A DNA stretch of 38,562 nt, taken from Acidobacteriota bacterium (lineage in GTDB: Bacteria; Acidobacteriota; Aminicenantia; S016-38). Every line of letters starts with the position of its first letter. Position 1 is the first letter of the stretch. The stretch covers positions 1 to 38,562 of the forward strand of contig WFSJ01000049.1 in NCBI GenBank assembly GCA_015486055.1. Direction: 5' to 3'. A program made the translations under genes and the position numbers. The notes under the pieces are model-generated. The model made no database searches, was not told the DNA's origin, and was given only the letters and a program-made list of their open reading frames with translations. Shown here one piece after another: positions 8,305 through 16,469 of the stretch.

Positions 8305-9115
8305 TGCAAACTTCCTGAAGAAATTTCTCAAGCATGAAACGCTTACCCCTAAGGAAGAGAAGGAAATATATGAAAGATTAAAAAAAGGGGATAAATCCGC
8401 AATAAAAAGGCTCATTGAGGGCAATTTAAGGTTTGTAGTAAAGTATGCTTCAAAATTCAGGGGCTACGGGATACCCTTTGAGGATCTTGTGGAAGAAGGA
8501 ATTGTCGGTCTTATTGAGGCGGCGAAAAGATTTGACCCTAATAAAAATGTCAAATTCCTTTCCTATGCAGGCTGGTGGGTTAGAGAAGCTATACTTGATG
8601 CTATCCATAAGGGGACAAGGGCTGTGGATATTCCCAAGAGGATGATAGATACATATTTTAAGGTCCTCAAAAAGGAAAGGGAACTCAGACGAATGCAGGG
8701 GAAAACACCATCTAAAGAGCAACTTGCTAAGGAATTGGGCATGGATGAAGAAAAGATTGCTATGTTAATGCTCATAAAGAAAAGCGATGTAAGCCTGTCA
8801 TCTTCTCCTGAAGGTAACAATGAAAATGTTACATTTGAATCAGTAATTCCCGATGAGGGAGAGGATATGGTTGAAATAATCTTCAGGAAAAGATTGAGGA
8901 AGAAGATAATTGATATTCTTAACACTTTGACAGAAAGGGAAGCGAGAATTATAAGATTGAGATACGGGCTCGATGATGGAAAGCCCAAAACCCTTGAGAA
9001 GGTAGGGAAAATGGTTGGGCTTTCAAAGGAAAGGGTAAGACAGATAGAGAAAAGAGCGCTGAGAAGGCTGAGAAGAAACCAAACAATAAGAAATATAAAG
9101 GGGAGCTTGAATTGA
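8279..9115 (+). CDS. RpoD-like (group 2/3) RNA polymerase sigma factor
   Basis: The protein has 278 residues from a GTG at 8279, or 275 from an in-frame ATG at 8288; neither has a strong Shine-Dalgarno. It lacks region 1.1. Region 1.2 to 2 runs from FLKKFL to FLSYAGWWVREAI (about residues 13-107), including the -10-recognition helix. Region 3 follows (TPSKEQLAKELGMDEEKI). Region 4 carries LTEREARIIRLRYGLDDG and the -35-binding helix GLSKERVRQIEKRALRRLR. This fits a sigma-70 family alternative factor. Co-location with dnaJ and hspR suggests a stress or heat-shock role, which is inference. Its target promoters cannot be read here. Confidence 0.9.
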   Translation: MKRMKKKDDANFLKKFLKHETLTPKEEKEIYERLKKGDKSAIKRLIEGNLRFVVKYASKFRGYGIPFEDLVEEGIVGLIEAAKRFDPNKNVKFLSYAGWWVREAILDAIHKGTRAVDIPKRMIDTYFKVLKKERELRRMQGKTPSKEQLAKELGMDEEKIAMLMLIKKSDVSLSSSPEGNNENVTFESVIPDEGEDMVEIIFRKRLRKKIIDILNTLTEREARIIRLRYGLDDGKPKTLEKVGKMVGLSKERVRQIEKRALRRLRRNQTIRNIKGSLN

Positions 9116-9798
9116 CCTGGAAGATTATTGAGAAAGACGGGAAGCTCATTGCCGTAAAGGACAGCGGTAAATTTCCTGAGGAGAACCATTTTCTTGAAAG
9201 GGCAGGGATTCCTAATGCCTTTAGAACAAGGGATTTTGGTAATTTCAGGGTAGATTCAAAACATCCTTCGCTTCTCAAGGCAAAGAACTCTGTTTTGAAA
9301 TACTCTGAAGAATATCCTGCCGTTGATGGAGGCCTCCTGATAATGGGTCCAAGTGGAACAGGTAAAACTCATCTTGCAGTTGCCCTGTGCAGAAAACTTA
9401 TGCTCGAGAAGAGAGCTGATTGTTTCTTTTTGGACTTTAGAGAATCCCTGAGGGAATATTCTTATCTTCAAACCCAGGAGAAGAGGGAAGAATTTCTCGG
9501 TTTTCTTTCAATAGTTGAGCTTTTGATTATAGATGATTTTGCATCCAGAAATTTAACCGAATGGGAAGACGACTTCGTATTCAGGCTTATAAATAGAAGG
9601 TATGGTGACGGGCTCCCTCTTGTCCTCACGACGGTTTTTAAAGGGGAGGAACTTGAGAAGAAAATAGGCGTGAGAATGCGTTCAAGACTTTATGAAATGT
9701 GCAGAGAAATTAACATAGAAGCACTTGATTACAGATCAAAGGTAAGAAGAGCTTCATTTAGAGCAGAAAAGGGAGGAAAAGATGAAGGAAAAGATTGA
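9112..9798 (+). CDS. DnaC/IstB-like AAA+ ATPase
   Basis: This 228-residue P-loop ATPase has Walker A GPSGTGKT (residues 79-86) and Walker B LLIIDDF (137-143), followed by the R-L-I-N-R-R-Y and L-T-T pattern typical of DnaC/IstB helicase loaders. No transposase lies nearby, so a chromosomal helicase-loader-like role is more likely than an IS21 helper. The N-terminus is short and lacks a zinc motif. The start is TTG at 9112, with GGGGAG at 9100-9105, overlapping the sigma stop as TTGA. Its place between a sigma factor and moxR is unusual for a replication gene. Confidence 0.78.
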   Translation: MTWKIIEKDGKLIAVKDSGKFPEENHFLERAGIPNAFRTRDFGNFRVDSKHPSLLKAKNSVLKYSEEYPAVDGGLLIMGPSGTGKTHLAVALCRKLMLEKRADCFFLDFRESLREYSYLQTQEKREEFLGFLSIVELLIIDDFASRNLTEWEDDFVFRLINRRYGDGLPLVLTTVFKGEELEKKIGVRMRSRLYEMCREINIEALDYRSKVRRASFRAEKGGKDEGKD

Positions 9799-10768
9799 AA
9801 AACTTGAGGAGGAAATTTCTGTCCAGCGGGAAAAGATAGAAAGAGCAAAAAAAGAGATTGGTAATGTAATAGTGGGGAATGGTCTTCTCATAGAGAAAAT
9901 TTTAGCCTGTATACTTTCAGGGGGGCATGTCCTTCTTGAAGGCGTTCCTGGCCTTGCGAAAACCCTCATAGGAAAGACCATGGCATCTTCAATGTCCCTT
10001 TCCTTTTCAAGGATTCAGTTTACCCCTGACCTTCTTCCTGCAGATATAACGGGAACAGTTATATTTGATCCTAAGGGAATGAACTTTGTTGTTAAAAAGG
10101 GTCCAGTATTCACGAATTTTCTCCTTGCTGATGAAATTAACAGAGCTCCTGCTAAGGTCCAGAGTGCTCTTTTAGAGGCGATGCAGGAACTTCAGGTTAC
10201 AATTGGCAACCAGACATTCCCAATGGAAAAGCCCTTTTTTGTAGTAGCCACCCAGAATCCTATAGAACAGGAAGGTACATATCCACTTCCTGAAGCCCAG
10301 ATAGATAGATTCATGGCGAAGCTCCTTGTTGTGTATCCCGAGAAGGAGGAAGAAATAGAGATACTCAAGAGGATGGGAGGTAAAGAGGAACCAAAGGCCA
10401 AATCAGTCCTGCAGAGGATAGACCTTTTAAGATCTCAGGTTTTGATGAGAGATATACACATTGATCATAGACTTCTCAAGTACATAACCGATATAGTTGA
10501 TTCAACAAGAAGACCTGATAAATACGGTCTGAAAATGAAAGAGTACATAATGTATGGAGCCTCCCCCAGGGGTTCTCTCTTCCTTTCCTTAGCCTCCAAG
10601 GCGGCGGCTTTCCTCGATGGAAGAGGATATGTAATTCCAGAGGATGTGAAATGGATGGCAAGGGATGTGCTTCGCCACAGAATAATCCTTTCTTACGAAG
10701 CCGAAGCAGAGGAAGTTACCCAGGATGAGCTCATTGCAAGCATAATCTCTTCAATCAGAATTCCATGA
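9782..10768 (+). CDS. MoxR-family AAA+ ATPase
   Basis: This 328-residue AAA+ chaperone has Walker A GVPGLAKT (residues 54-61), Walker B LLADEINRAPAK (Asp117-Glu118), the sensor region VVATQNPIEQEGTYPLPEAQIDRF and a C-terminal lid domain. A short charged coiled coil precedes the ATPase. MoxR proteins remodel or activate VWA-domain partners and are encoded next to DUF58 and BatA/BatB genes, exactly as here. The start follows AGGGAGG and overlaps the DnaC-like gene by 17 bp. It overlaps the DUF58 gene by 4 bp. Confidence 0.94.
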   Translation: MKEKIEKLEEEISVQREKIERAKKEIGNVIVGNGLLIEKILACILSGGHVLLEGVPGLAKTLIGKTMASSMSLSFSRIQFTPDLLPADITGTVIFDPKGMNFVVKKGPVFTNFLLADEINRAPAKVQSALLEAMQELQVTIGNQTFPMEKPFFVVATQNPIEQEGTYPLPEAQIDRFMAKLLVVYPEKEEEIEILKRMGGKEEPKAKSVLQRIDLLRSQVLMRDIHIDHRLLKYITDIVDSTRRPDKYGLKMKEYIMYGASPRGSLFLSLASKAAAFLDGRGYVIPEDVKWMARDVLRHRIILSYEAEAEEVTQDELIASIISSIRIP

Positions 10769-11622
10769 ATCTTCCTGATTATATACTTGAGGCGATAAAG
10801 AGAATAGAAATTATCTCAAGGAAGAAGGTCAGTGAAATATTTGGAGGAGAGTATAGAAGTGTTTTTAAAGGGAGAGGCATAGAGGTAGAGGAAGTAAGGG
10901 AATATGAACCCGGGGACGACACAAGAACGATAGATTGGAAAACGTCTGCAAGGAGAGGAAGCCTTTATGTTAAAAAATTTAGGGAGGAGAGAGAGCTTTC
11001 CCTTTATCTTGTGATTGACTCTTCCCTTTCTCTTGATTTCGGAATTCCAATGAGGAAGAGGGAGAAAGCCGCCGAGGCTGCAGCCCTTCTTTCTCTTGCT
11101 GCCCTTGTGAACAATGATAAGGTTGGGCTTTTGACCTTCGGTGAAAAGAAGGGGAAATTTGTGCCCCCAGGAAAAGGAAGAGGACATTTTCTCAGGATTA
11201 TAAGAGAAGTTCTTGTTGAAAGAGACTACGGAAAAGAAACGAGGATCGGGGAAGCCCTTAGCTGGGTTTATAGGGTTGCAAAGAAGCGCGGGGTTGTAAT
11301 TGTAATATCAGATTTTTACACAGAAAGCAGCTTTCTTAAGGAGTTAAAGCTTGTTAGTAGGAAACATGATTTTATAGGTATATGGGTGAGAGAAAGGGCA
11401 GAGGCCAGGCTTGATCGTATTTCTCCTTTTTATGGGGAGGATCTTGAGTCGGGTGTCTATTCCCATTTATGGCCAAGGCCTTCGGTTTTGAAGGAGCTCT
11501 TTATGAAATATGAGTCCGGAATAAGGACTATATTCAAAAGAGCAGGAGCTGGCCTTATAGAAATTTTCACAGACCAACCCGCGTATATACCCATAGAGAA
11601 ATATTTCAGGAGAAAAGCATGA
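10765..11622 (+). CDS. DUF58 protein with VWA-like fold (MoxR partner)
   Basis: This 285-residue soluble protein carries the DUF58 signature GRGIEVEEVREYEPGDD...RTIDWKTSARRG at about residues 36-64. A VWA-like domain follows, with LVIDSSLSLDFG (Asp85) in the metal-site position and VIVISDFYTE further on. DUF58 proteins accompany MoxR ATPases throughout bacteria and are thought to be clients or adaptors in envelope stress or assembly. Both ends share ATGA overlaps with neighbours. No signal peptide or membrane helix is seen. Confidence 0.92.
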   Translation: MNLPDYILEAIKRIEIISRKKVSEIFGGEYRSVFKGRGIEVEEVREYEPGDDTRTIDWKTSARRGSLYVKKFREERELSLYLVIDSSLSLDFGIPMRKREKAAEAAALLSLAALVNNDKVGLLTFGEKKGKFVPPGKGRGHFLRIIREVLVERDYGKETRIGEALSWVYRVAKKRGVVIVISDFYTESSFLKELKLVSRKHDFIGIWVRERAEARLDRISPFYGEDLESGVYSHLWPRPSVLKELFMKYESGIRTIFKRAGAGLIEIFTDQPAYIPIEKYFRRKA

Positions 11623-12338
11623 GGAAATTGTTTATCTTATTGCCAGTTTTCCTCATGGCTGCTACGGTAGAGCCTACAAGGATAGCAGTTGGAGATCCTA
11701 TTATAGTGAGGACATCAGAGAATATTTCCTTTTCAAAACCATTTAGCCTACTCAGTCTGAGCAAAAGCGAAGGGATTTATCAGTATGCCATTACCCTATA
11801 TGAACCAGGTAAATATGAATTGAACTTAGAGAATAAGAAATATTCAATAGAGGTTATATCTCTTTTAAAAGGTGGAGATGAACTAAAGGAAATAGTTCCT
11901 CCTCTTTCGATAAAGGGAAATCCTTTCTGGATAGCAAAAAGGCTCCTTGGGTTCCTTTCCCTTTTGTTGATTGCATTCTTAGTTTACAAGATAATAAAAA
12001 GCAACAGAAGAACTGTTGTAATTTCTCCTGAAGAAGAGCTTGAGAAATACCTCATAGAATCAAGGAATGCTTTCTCAGAAGGGGATATGGACAGCTTTTA
12101 TTCAATTTTGAGCTTTTCCCTGCGAAATTATATACAAAGGAAATTTTCCATACCAGCCCTTTCCCTTACATCCTCTGAATTAAAAGAGAAAGGAGAGGAG
12201 AAAATCGCCTCTGTGTTAAAAAGGGCTGATCTTGTTAGATTTGCAGGCGAAGCCATAAACATGGAGAATTCCAGAAAAGATCTGAGCTGGGCATTTAATT
12301 ATTTAGAGGAGAGAAAAATTGAAATTTCAAAGGCCTGA
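11619..12338 (+). CDS. single-pass membrane protein of the Bat cluster (DUF4381/BatD-like)
   Basis: This 239-residue protein has a signal peptide (about 1-15), a small beta-rich extracytoplasmic domain (about 20-85), one membrane helix (about 108-125, LLGFLSLLLIAFLVYKIIK) and a cytoplasmic helical domain. The tail motif SPEEELEKYLIESRNAF...FYSILSFSLRNYIQRKF resembles the cytoplasmic end of DUF4381 and BatD proteins. It occupies the slot between DUF58 and batA where DUF4381 genes often sit. The precise role is unknown; it probably tethers or scaffolds the complex. It overlaps batA by 20 bp. Confidence 0.65.
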   Translation: MRKLFILLPVFLMAATVEPTRIAVGDPIIVRTSENISFSKPFSLLSLSKSEGIYQYAITLYEPGKYELNLENKKYSIEVISLLKGGDELKEIVPPLSIKGNPFWIAKRLLGFLSLLLIAFLVYKIIKSNRRTVVISPEEELEKYLIESRNAFSEGDMDSFYSILSFSLRNYIQRKFSIPALSLTSSELKEKGEEKIASVLKRADLVRFAGEAINMENSRKDLSWAFNYLEERKIEISKA

Positions 12339-13290
12339 GTTTTTAATTCTTTTTATTGTTCTTGCTATTTTTTATCTTTATGTAAGGAGAAAAAAGAAAA
12401 TCTCAATAGGATTGGGCGCTGTAAAGTTCTATGAGCTCTCAACCCCGAAATTCAGGAAATATTTACTTGCGGCCCCTGAAGTTCTTCTCTATTTAATCCT
12501 TGTATTTTCAATTATTTCCTCATCCGGGTTTTCACTCTCTTCAAGATACAGGGAAGTTTATCTACCCGGAATAGATGTAATGATTATTTTTGACATTTCC
12601 AGATCCATGGCAGCAGAGGATTTTGCTCCAAGAAATAGGTTTGAGATAGCAAGGACAGTTGTTGAGGAATTTATTAAAAAAAGGGAGGTTGACAGAATAG
12701 GGCTTGCAGCCTTTGCAGGTGCTCCTCTTTTAATATGTCCCCTTACTCTTGATAAAAATTTCCTTATAAGTTCCCTTAATGCACTTAAGATAGGAGAAAT
12801 AGAGGATGGAACAGCCATAGGCTTGGCAATAGCAGAGGGGGTATCAGACCTTCAATCGAGCAAAACATCAAAGGTTATGATACTTTTGACCGATGGCATG
12901 AACAACAGAGGGGAGATCTCTCCAATTGATGCTGCAAAAATGGCAGAAGAGGCTGGGATTAAGATTTATACAATAGGGGTTGGAAAAAAGGGGAAAGCGA
13001 AAATTCCAATAGAAGCAGGAATTGGAATGACATATATAGAAAAGGAGGTGAGCATAGATGAAAAAACCCTGGAGAGGGTAGCTGAAATAACAGGAGGAAG
13101 ATATTTCAGAGCTGAAAACCCTCAGGCTCTAAAGACTATATTTAAGGAGATAGATTCCTTGGAAAAAGGAGAGATAAGGGTGAAAACAGAGGCGAGATTC
13201 CGGCCAATTTACAATGAGCTTGATCTTTTAATAGCTATATTATTCCTTTTATGGCTATTTCTGAGAGCAATTCCGGTGGAGATTCCCTGA
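12319..13290 (+). CDS. batA: BatA-like VWA-domain membrane protein
   Basis: This 323-residue protein has N-terminal membrane helices (about 8-20 and 50-70), a VWA domain and a C-terminal helix (about 300-318). The MIDAS motif DISRS is at residues 92-96, and ILLTDGMNNRG carries a further metal-site Asp. The VWA domain is predicted on the far side of the inner membrane. BatA works with BatB, BatD and MoxR in aerotolerance or envelope integrity in Bacteroides and Leptospira relatives; the mechanism is unsettled. The start is TTG at 12319, preceded by AGAGGAGAG. It shares one base with batB. Confidence 0.9.
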   Translation: MKFQRPEFLILFIVLAIFYLYVRRKKKISIGLGAVKFYELSTPKFRKYLLAAPEVLLYLILVFSIISSSGFSLSSRYREVYLPGIDVMIIFDISRSMAAEDFAPRNRFEIARTVVEEFIKKREVDRIGLAAFAGAPLLICPLTLDKNFLISSLNALKIGEIEDGTAIGLAIAEGVSDLQSSKTSKVMILLTDGMNNRGEISPIDAAKMAEEAGIKIYTIGVGKKGKAKIPIEAGIGMTYIEKEVSIDEKTLERVAEITGGRYFRAENPQALKTIFKEIDSLEKGEIRVKTEARFRPIYNELDLLIAILFLLWLFLRAIPVEIP

Positions 13291-14240
13291 TGGGCTTTGA
13301 GAGACTGAATTTATGGTGGTTTTTTCTCCTATTGCTGGGGGTTTATTTCATTCATCTTTTCCTGTGGCTCAAAAAAAGGAAGAAAATTTTTAGTGCTAAG
13401 AATCTTAAGATCCTTGAGAGGAAAGGAGCTATTTTGTTAGGGGAAATTTCAGTCCTTTTAGGGATAATCTTTCTTTCCATCGCTCTTTTTTCGCCAACTT
13501 GGGGGGAGGGGAAGAAGAAAATAGAAGCTTCAGGGAGTGACATGGTATTCATTCTTGATCTTTCAAACAGCATGCTGTGTGAGGATTCTCCCCCATCAAG
13601 GTTAAAGGCTGCCAAATCGCTCATAAGTCAACTTGTGATAAGAGGTAAAGGCGATAGATTTGCAATTATAGGTTTTGCAGGGGAAGCGAGGATATTTTCC
13701 CCTCTTACTTCTTCAAAGGATGGTTTTCTCAAGATTCTGGATTTTTTAGGGCCAGAAGTTGTAAAACAGGGAACAAATATAGGCGTAGGTTTAAAGAAAG
13801 GCTTAGGACTCCTTTCGGGATCTGTCAAAAGGGGTAAGGTAATTATCATTTTAACCGATGGAGAATTTAACACAGGGAGATGGGGCGAGGAGGCTGTGGC
13901 TCTTGGTAAAGAGGGAATAAGAACATTTATTGTCGGCATTGGAACTAAAGAAGGCGGGGGAATAAAGATGTCGGATGGAACTTTTAAGAGAGATAATCTT
14001 GGAAGAGAAGTCTTAACTGCCTTGAGGCCGGAGACGCTTGAGAAACTTTCCTCTGACCTTAAAGCAGATCTCCTTATCCTTGAATCTTTATCCCCGATTG
14101 AAGTGGTAAAGAGGATAGAGAGCAGAGCAGAGAAAGTTTCAAGGTTTCATTACATAACATATTCGGTCCCAAGGTATTACATTTTTACATTTCTTTTTTT
14201 TCTATCAATTCTGGGTTTTATATACTGGAGGAGAAGATGA
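13290..14240 (+). CDS. batB: BatB-like VWA-domain membrane protein
   Basis: The protein has 316 residues when started at ATG 13290 (MGFERLNLWW), which follows GGTGGAG and forms TGATG with the batA stop. The longer frame upstream adds 13 polar residues ahead of the first membrane helix and is less likely. Membrane helices lie near the N-terminus (two) and the C-terminus (one). The VWA MIDAS motif DLSNS is at residues 90-94, with ILTDGEFNTG downstream. It is the partner paralogue of BatA and overlaps the TPR gene by 4 bp. Confidence 0.9.
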   Translation: MGFERLNLWWFFLLLLGVYFIHLFLWLKKRKKIFSAKNLKILERKGAILLGEISVLLGIIFLSIALFSPTWGEGKKKIEASGSDMVFILDLSNSMLCEDSPPSRLKAAKSLISQLVIRGKGDRFAIIGFAGEARIFSPLTSSKDGFLKILDFLGPEVVKQGTNIGVGLKKGLGLLSGSVKRGKVIIILTDGEFNTGRWGEEAVALGKEGIRTFIVGIGTKEGGGIKMSDGTFKRDNLGREVLTALRPETLEKLSSDLKADLLILESLSPIEVVKRIESRAEKVSRFHYITYSVPRYYIFTFLFFLSILGFIYWRRR

Positions 14241-14764
14241 AGAAGCTCATATTCTTAGTTCCTTTTCTTCTTTTCTTTCACTGGTTTGATCCCAGTTCGA
14301 TGCTTGTTGAAAGAGGAAACTCGCTTTTTAAGGCTGACAATTATAGGGGAGCTCTTAATTACTATCTTAAAGCTTTGAAGAGGAGAGATAGGCCTGAGAT
14401 TCACTTCAACATAGGCTGTGCTCTTTATATGATGGGTAACTATAACGAATCTGAAAAGGAATTTGAGAAGTATCTCAGGTTTAACCAGGACTATAGAGCT
14501 GTTTTCAATATAGGCAATATTTATTTCAGGGAGGGGAACTACAGAGATGCGATAGAAAAGTATAAAAATGCCCTTAGACTTAACCCTTATTTTTACCCAG
14601 CAAAGGTAAATATAGAAATAGCCCTTTCCAAATTGAGGGTGGAGAAAAGCCCTTCCTCTAAAGCAATTCCAGATGTTATAATGGAATTCCTTAAGAAAAA
14701 GGAGAAGGAGGTTTTTAAGAAGAAGTGGAGAGCTCAGGGAAAATCAGGGCAAAAGGACTGGTAA
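14237..14764 (+). CDS. exported TPR protein of the Bat cluster (BatC-like)
   Basis: This 175-residue protein has a signal peptide (about 1-17) and about three tetratricopeptide repeats (residues 25-135). The repeats are visible as ALNYYLKALKRRDRPEIHFN, ALYMMGNYNESEKEFEKYLR and YFREGNYRDAIEKYKNALRL. A basic, lysine-rich tail follows. TPR proteins (BatC/BatE) are standard members of Bat operons and probably scaffold the VWA proteins on the periplasmic side. Its 3' end overlaps batD by 40 bp if the GTG start of that gene is right. Confidence 0.82.
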   Translation: MKKLIFLVPFLLFFHWFDPSSMLVERGNSLFKADNYRGALNYYLKALKRRDRPEIHFNIGCALYMMGNYNESEKEFEKYLRFNQDYRAVFNIGNIYFREGNYRDAIEKYKNALRLNPYFYPAKVNIEIALSKLRVEKSPSSKAIPDVIMEFLKKKEKEVFKKKWRAQGKSGQKDW

Positions 14765-15831
14765 TTTTATTGCCATTTCTCCTTTTTTCAAAGCCAGTCC
14801 TTTACAATACTGTGGATAGAAAGAAGGTATTCACAGGAGAACAGATACTTTTTATCTCCTGGGCAGCATGCATCCAAAGGCCTGAAAGGATTGAATGGAA
14901 GAGACTCCCATCCTTCAATGGTTTCTGGATGGAGGATGTTAGGATAAAAAAGAGGGTTGATTTTATCAATATAGGCAAAAAGGGGTGCTGGGCATATCCT
15001 ATAAAATCTCTTGCTATATTTCCCCAAAGTTCAGGAAAAGTAAAAATAGGGGGTGGAGAAGTTAAGATTTTTCTTAAAGGGAAAGCCTATGTTCTCAAAG
15101 GGAATGAAATTGAGGTGAGAGTCAAACCCCTGCCAGAGAGAGCCGATTGGGTTGGGACCCTGCAGCTCAATTTGAAAATTGAACCTGACAGGGGAAATAT
15201 GGAAATCATTGCACAGGGCCAGGGAAACATTGATCTTCTCCCCAAACCGAAGGTAAAATCCCTTAAGGGAGAGCTCATTTTTGCAGGTTCTTCCTCACAG
15301 AAAAATTTTGAGAATGGGAAACTAAAAGGTAAGAAGATATTTATTTATGCGGTGAGAGGGAATAAAGCAAGAGGAGAGGGTTTTTTCTACAGGGTCTTTA
15401 ACCCTGAAAAGAAGAAGATGATGTTGATTTCCACACCTTCCTTTTCATTTTTCCCCAGTGAGGAGAGAAAAGAATGGGAGATATTCGGTTTCAGAAGAGG
15501 TGTTAAGGAATATAAACCATTTTTATCCTCGTTTGTTTTCTGGGGTGTATTTTCCCTCTGTTTGCTCCTTATGGGTGCTTCTCTCGTTTATCGTCTCAGG
15601 GAAAAATTCCATGGCTCAATTGATCCTTTAAAAGAAATAGAAATACTTGAGAAGGGAATTAAAAATCTTCCAAAGGATGAGTTTTATTCAAGATTAGAGG
15701 CGCTATTCAGCAAAGAAGGGAAATTCAACCAGAGGATAGAACATCTTAGATTCTCCCCTCATCTTGATTCAATTTCCGAGAGGATTAAGATTCTTAATGA
15801 GGCGAGGAAATTCCTTAAGGGGGAAGAATGA
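14725..15831 (+). CDS. batD: BatD-like membrane protein
   Basis: This 368-residue protein starts at GTG 14725; the Shine-Dalgarno AAGGAGG lies rather far upstream (about 12 nt), so an internal start nearer the hydrophobic stretch LVILLPFLLFSKP is possible. It has a signal sequence, several beta-sandwich domains (about 30-265), one membrane helix (about 275-292) and a cytoplasmic helical tail. The segment VDRKKVFTGEQILFISW matches the N-terminal Bat family pattern (V-x-x-G-E-x-I-x-L-x-x). BatD proteins are large oxygen-tolerance factors; this one is shorter than Bacteroidetes members (about 500-600). It overlaps the next gene by 4 bp. Confidence 0.78.
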   Translation: MESSGKIRAKGLVILLPFLLFSKPVLYNTVDRKKVFTGEQILFISWAACIQRPERIEWKRLPSFNGFWMEDVRIKKRVDFINIGKKGCWAYPIKSLAIFPQSSGKVKIGGGEVKIFLKGKAYVLKGNEIEVRVKPLPERADWVGTLQLNLKIEPDRGNMEIIAQGQGNIDLLPKPKVKSLKGELIFAGSSSQKNFENGKLKGKKIFIYAVRGNKARGEGFFYRVFNPEKKKMMLISTPSFSFFPSEERKEWEIFGFRRGVKEYKPFLSSFVFWGVFSLCLLLMGASLVYRLREKFHGSIDPLKEIEILEKGIKNLPKDEFYSRLEALFSKEGKFNQRIEHLRFSPHLDSISERIKILNEARKFLKGEE

Positions 15832-16469
15832 GAATTTTATTCTTGCTTTTGTTTCTTCTAAGCCCAAAGCAGGAAGGTCTCCTTAATGCTTACTATAAAA
15901 CTCACTCGGCAAATGCAGCTTACAACCTCGGAGTTTTGAAATACAGAGAAGGCCAGCTTGCAGATTCTATATACTGGTGGAGAATTGCTTCCCTTAAAAA
16001 CATACAGGATTATCAAGCAGACTCAAACATAAGAATCGCAAAGAGAAAACTTGGTTTGAGCCAAGAACTCGTAAAATTTAATCCAAGGGGGAAATTATTT
16101 AATCCTGATTTATTTTCCTTTCTCTTTCTTGTTTTCTTTATGCTTCTTTCTTTATACATTTCCTATTGTCTTTTTAGGTCCTTTAGGATCTCTCCCCTTA
16201 TTTCTTTATCACTTCTTTTTCTATCCTTAGCATTTTCCCTGATTTCTTTCAATCAGTGGAGAGCGTATAGAAATCCGAATGTTTGTGTTGTTATGGAAAA
16301 TTCTCAGCTTTACTCAGAGCCAAGGGAAGGACTCTCTGTAGGCGAGGTTCACTCAGGAGCTGAATTTGAATCCAGAAGGGTCCTTGGGGAATGGGTGGAG
16401 ATTGAAATGCCGTGGGGAGGGATAGCATGGTTGAAAAGGGAAAATCTGAGAATTATAAGGGATATTTAG
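15828..16469 (+). CDS. BatE-like TPR and SH3-domain membrane protein
   Basis: This 213-residue protein has a signal or anchor helix, a TPR-like pair (NAAYNLGVLKYREGQLADSI), two membrane helices (about 90-112 and 118-138) and a C-terminal bacterial SH3-like domain (VCVVMENSQLYSEPREGLSV...GEWVEIEM). TPR plus SH3 is the BatE layout. It is the last classical Bat gene here. Its end contains the Shine-Dalgarno and start of the next gene, which overlaps by 43 bp. Confidence 0.75.
   Translation: MRILFLLLFLLSPKQEGLLNAYYKTHSANAAYNLGVLKYREGQLADSIYWWRIASLKNIQDYQADSNIRIAKRKLGLSQELVKFNPRGKLFNPDLFSFLFLVFFMLLSLYISYCLFRSFRISPLISLSLLFLSLAFSLISFNQWRAYRNPNVCVVMENSQLYSEPREGLSVGEVHSGAEFESRRVLGEWVEIEMPWGGIAWLKRENLRIIRDI

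Noticed and set aside
9112-9798. IstB helper of an IS21 insertion sequence
   Set aside because: There is no istA-like transposase, no terminal inverted repeats, and the gene is embedded in an overlapping chromosomal gene series.
13251-13289. Upstream ATG as the start of batB
   Set aside because: It would add polar residues before the first membrane helix and lies deep in batA; the ATG at 13290 has a good Shine-Dalgarno and a stop-start overlap.
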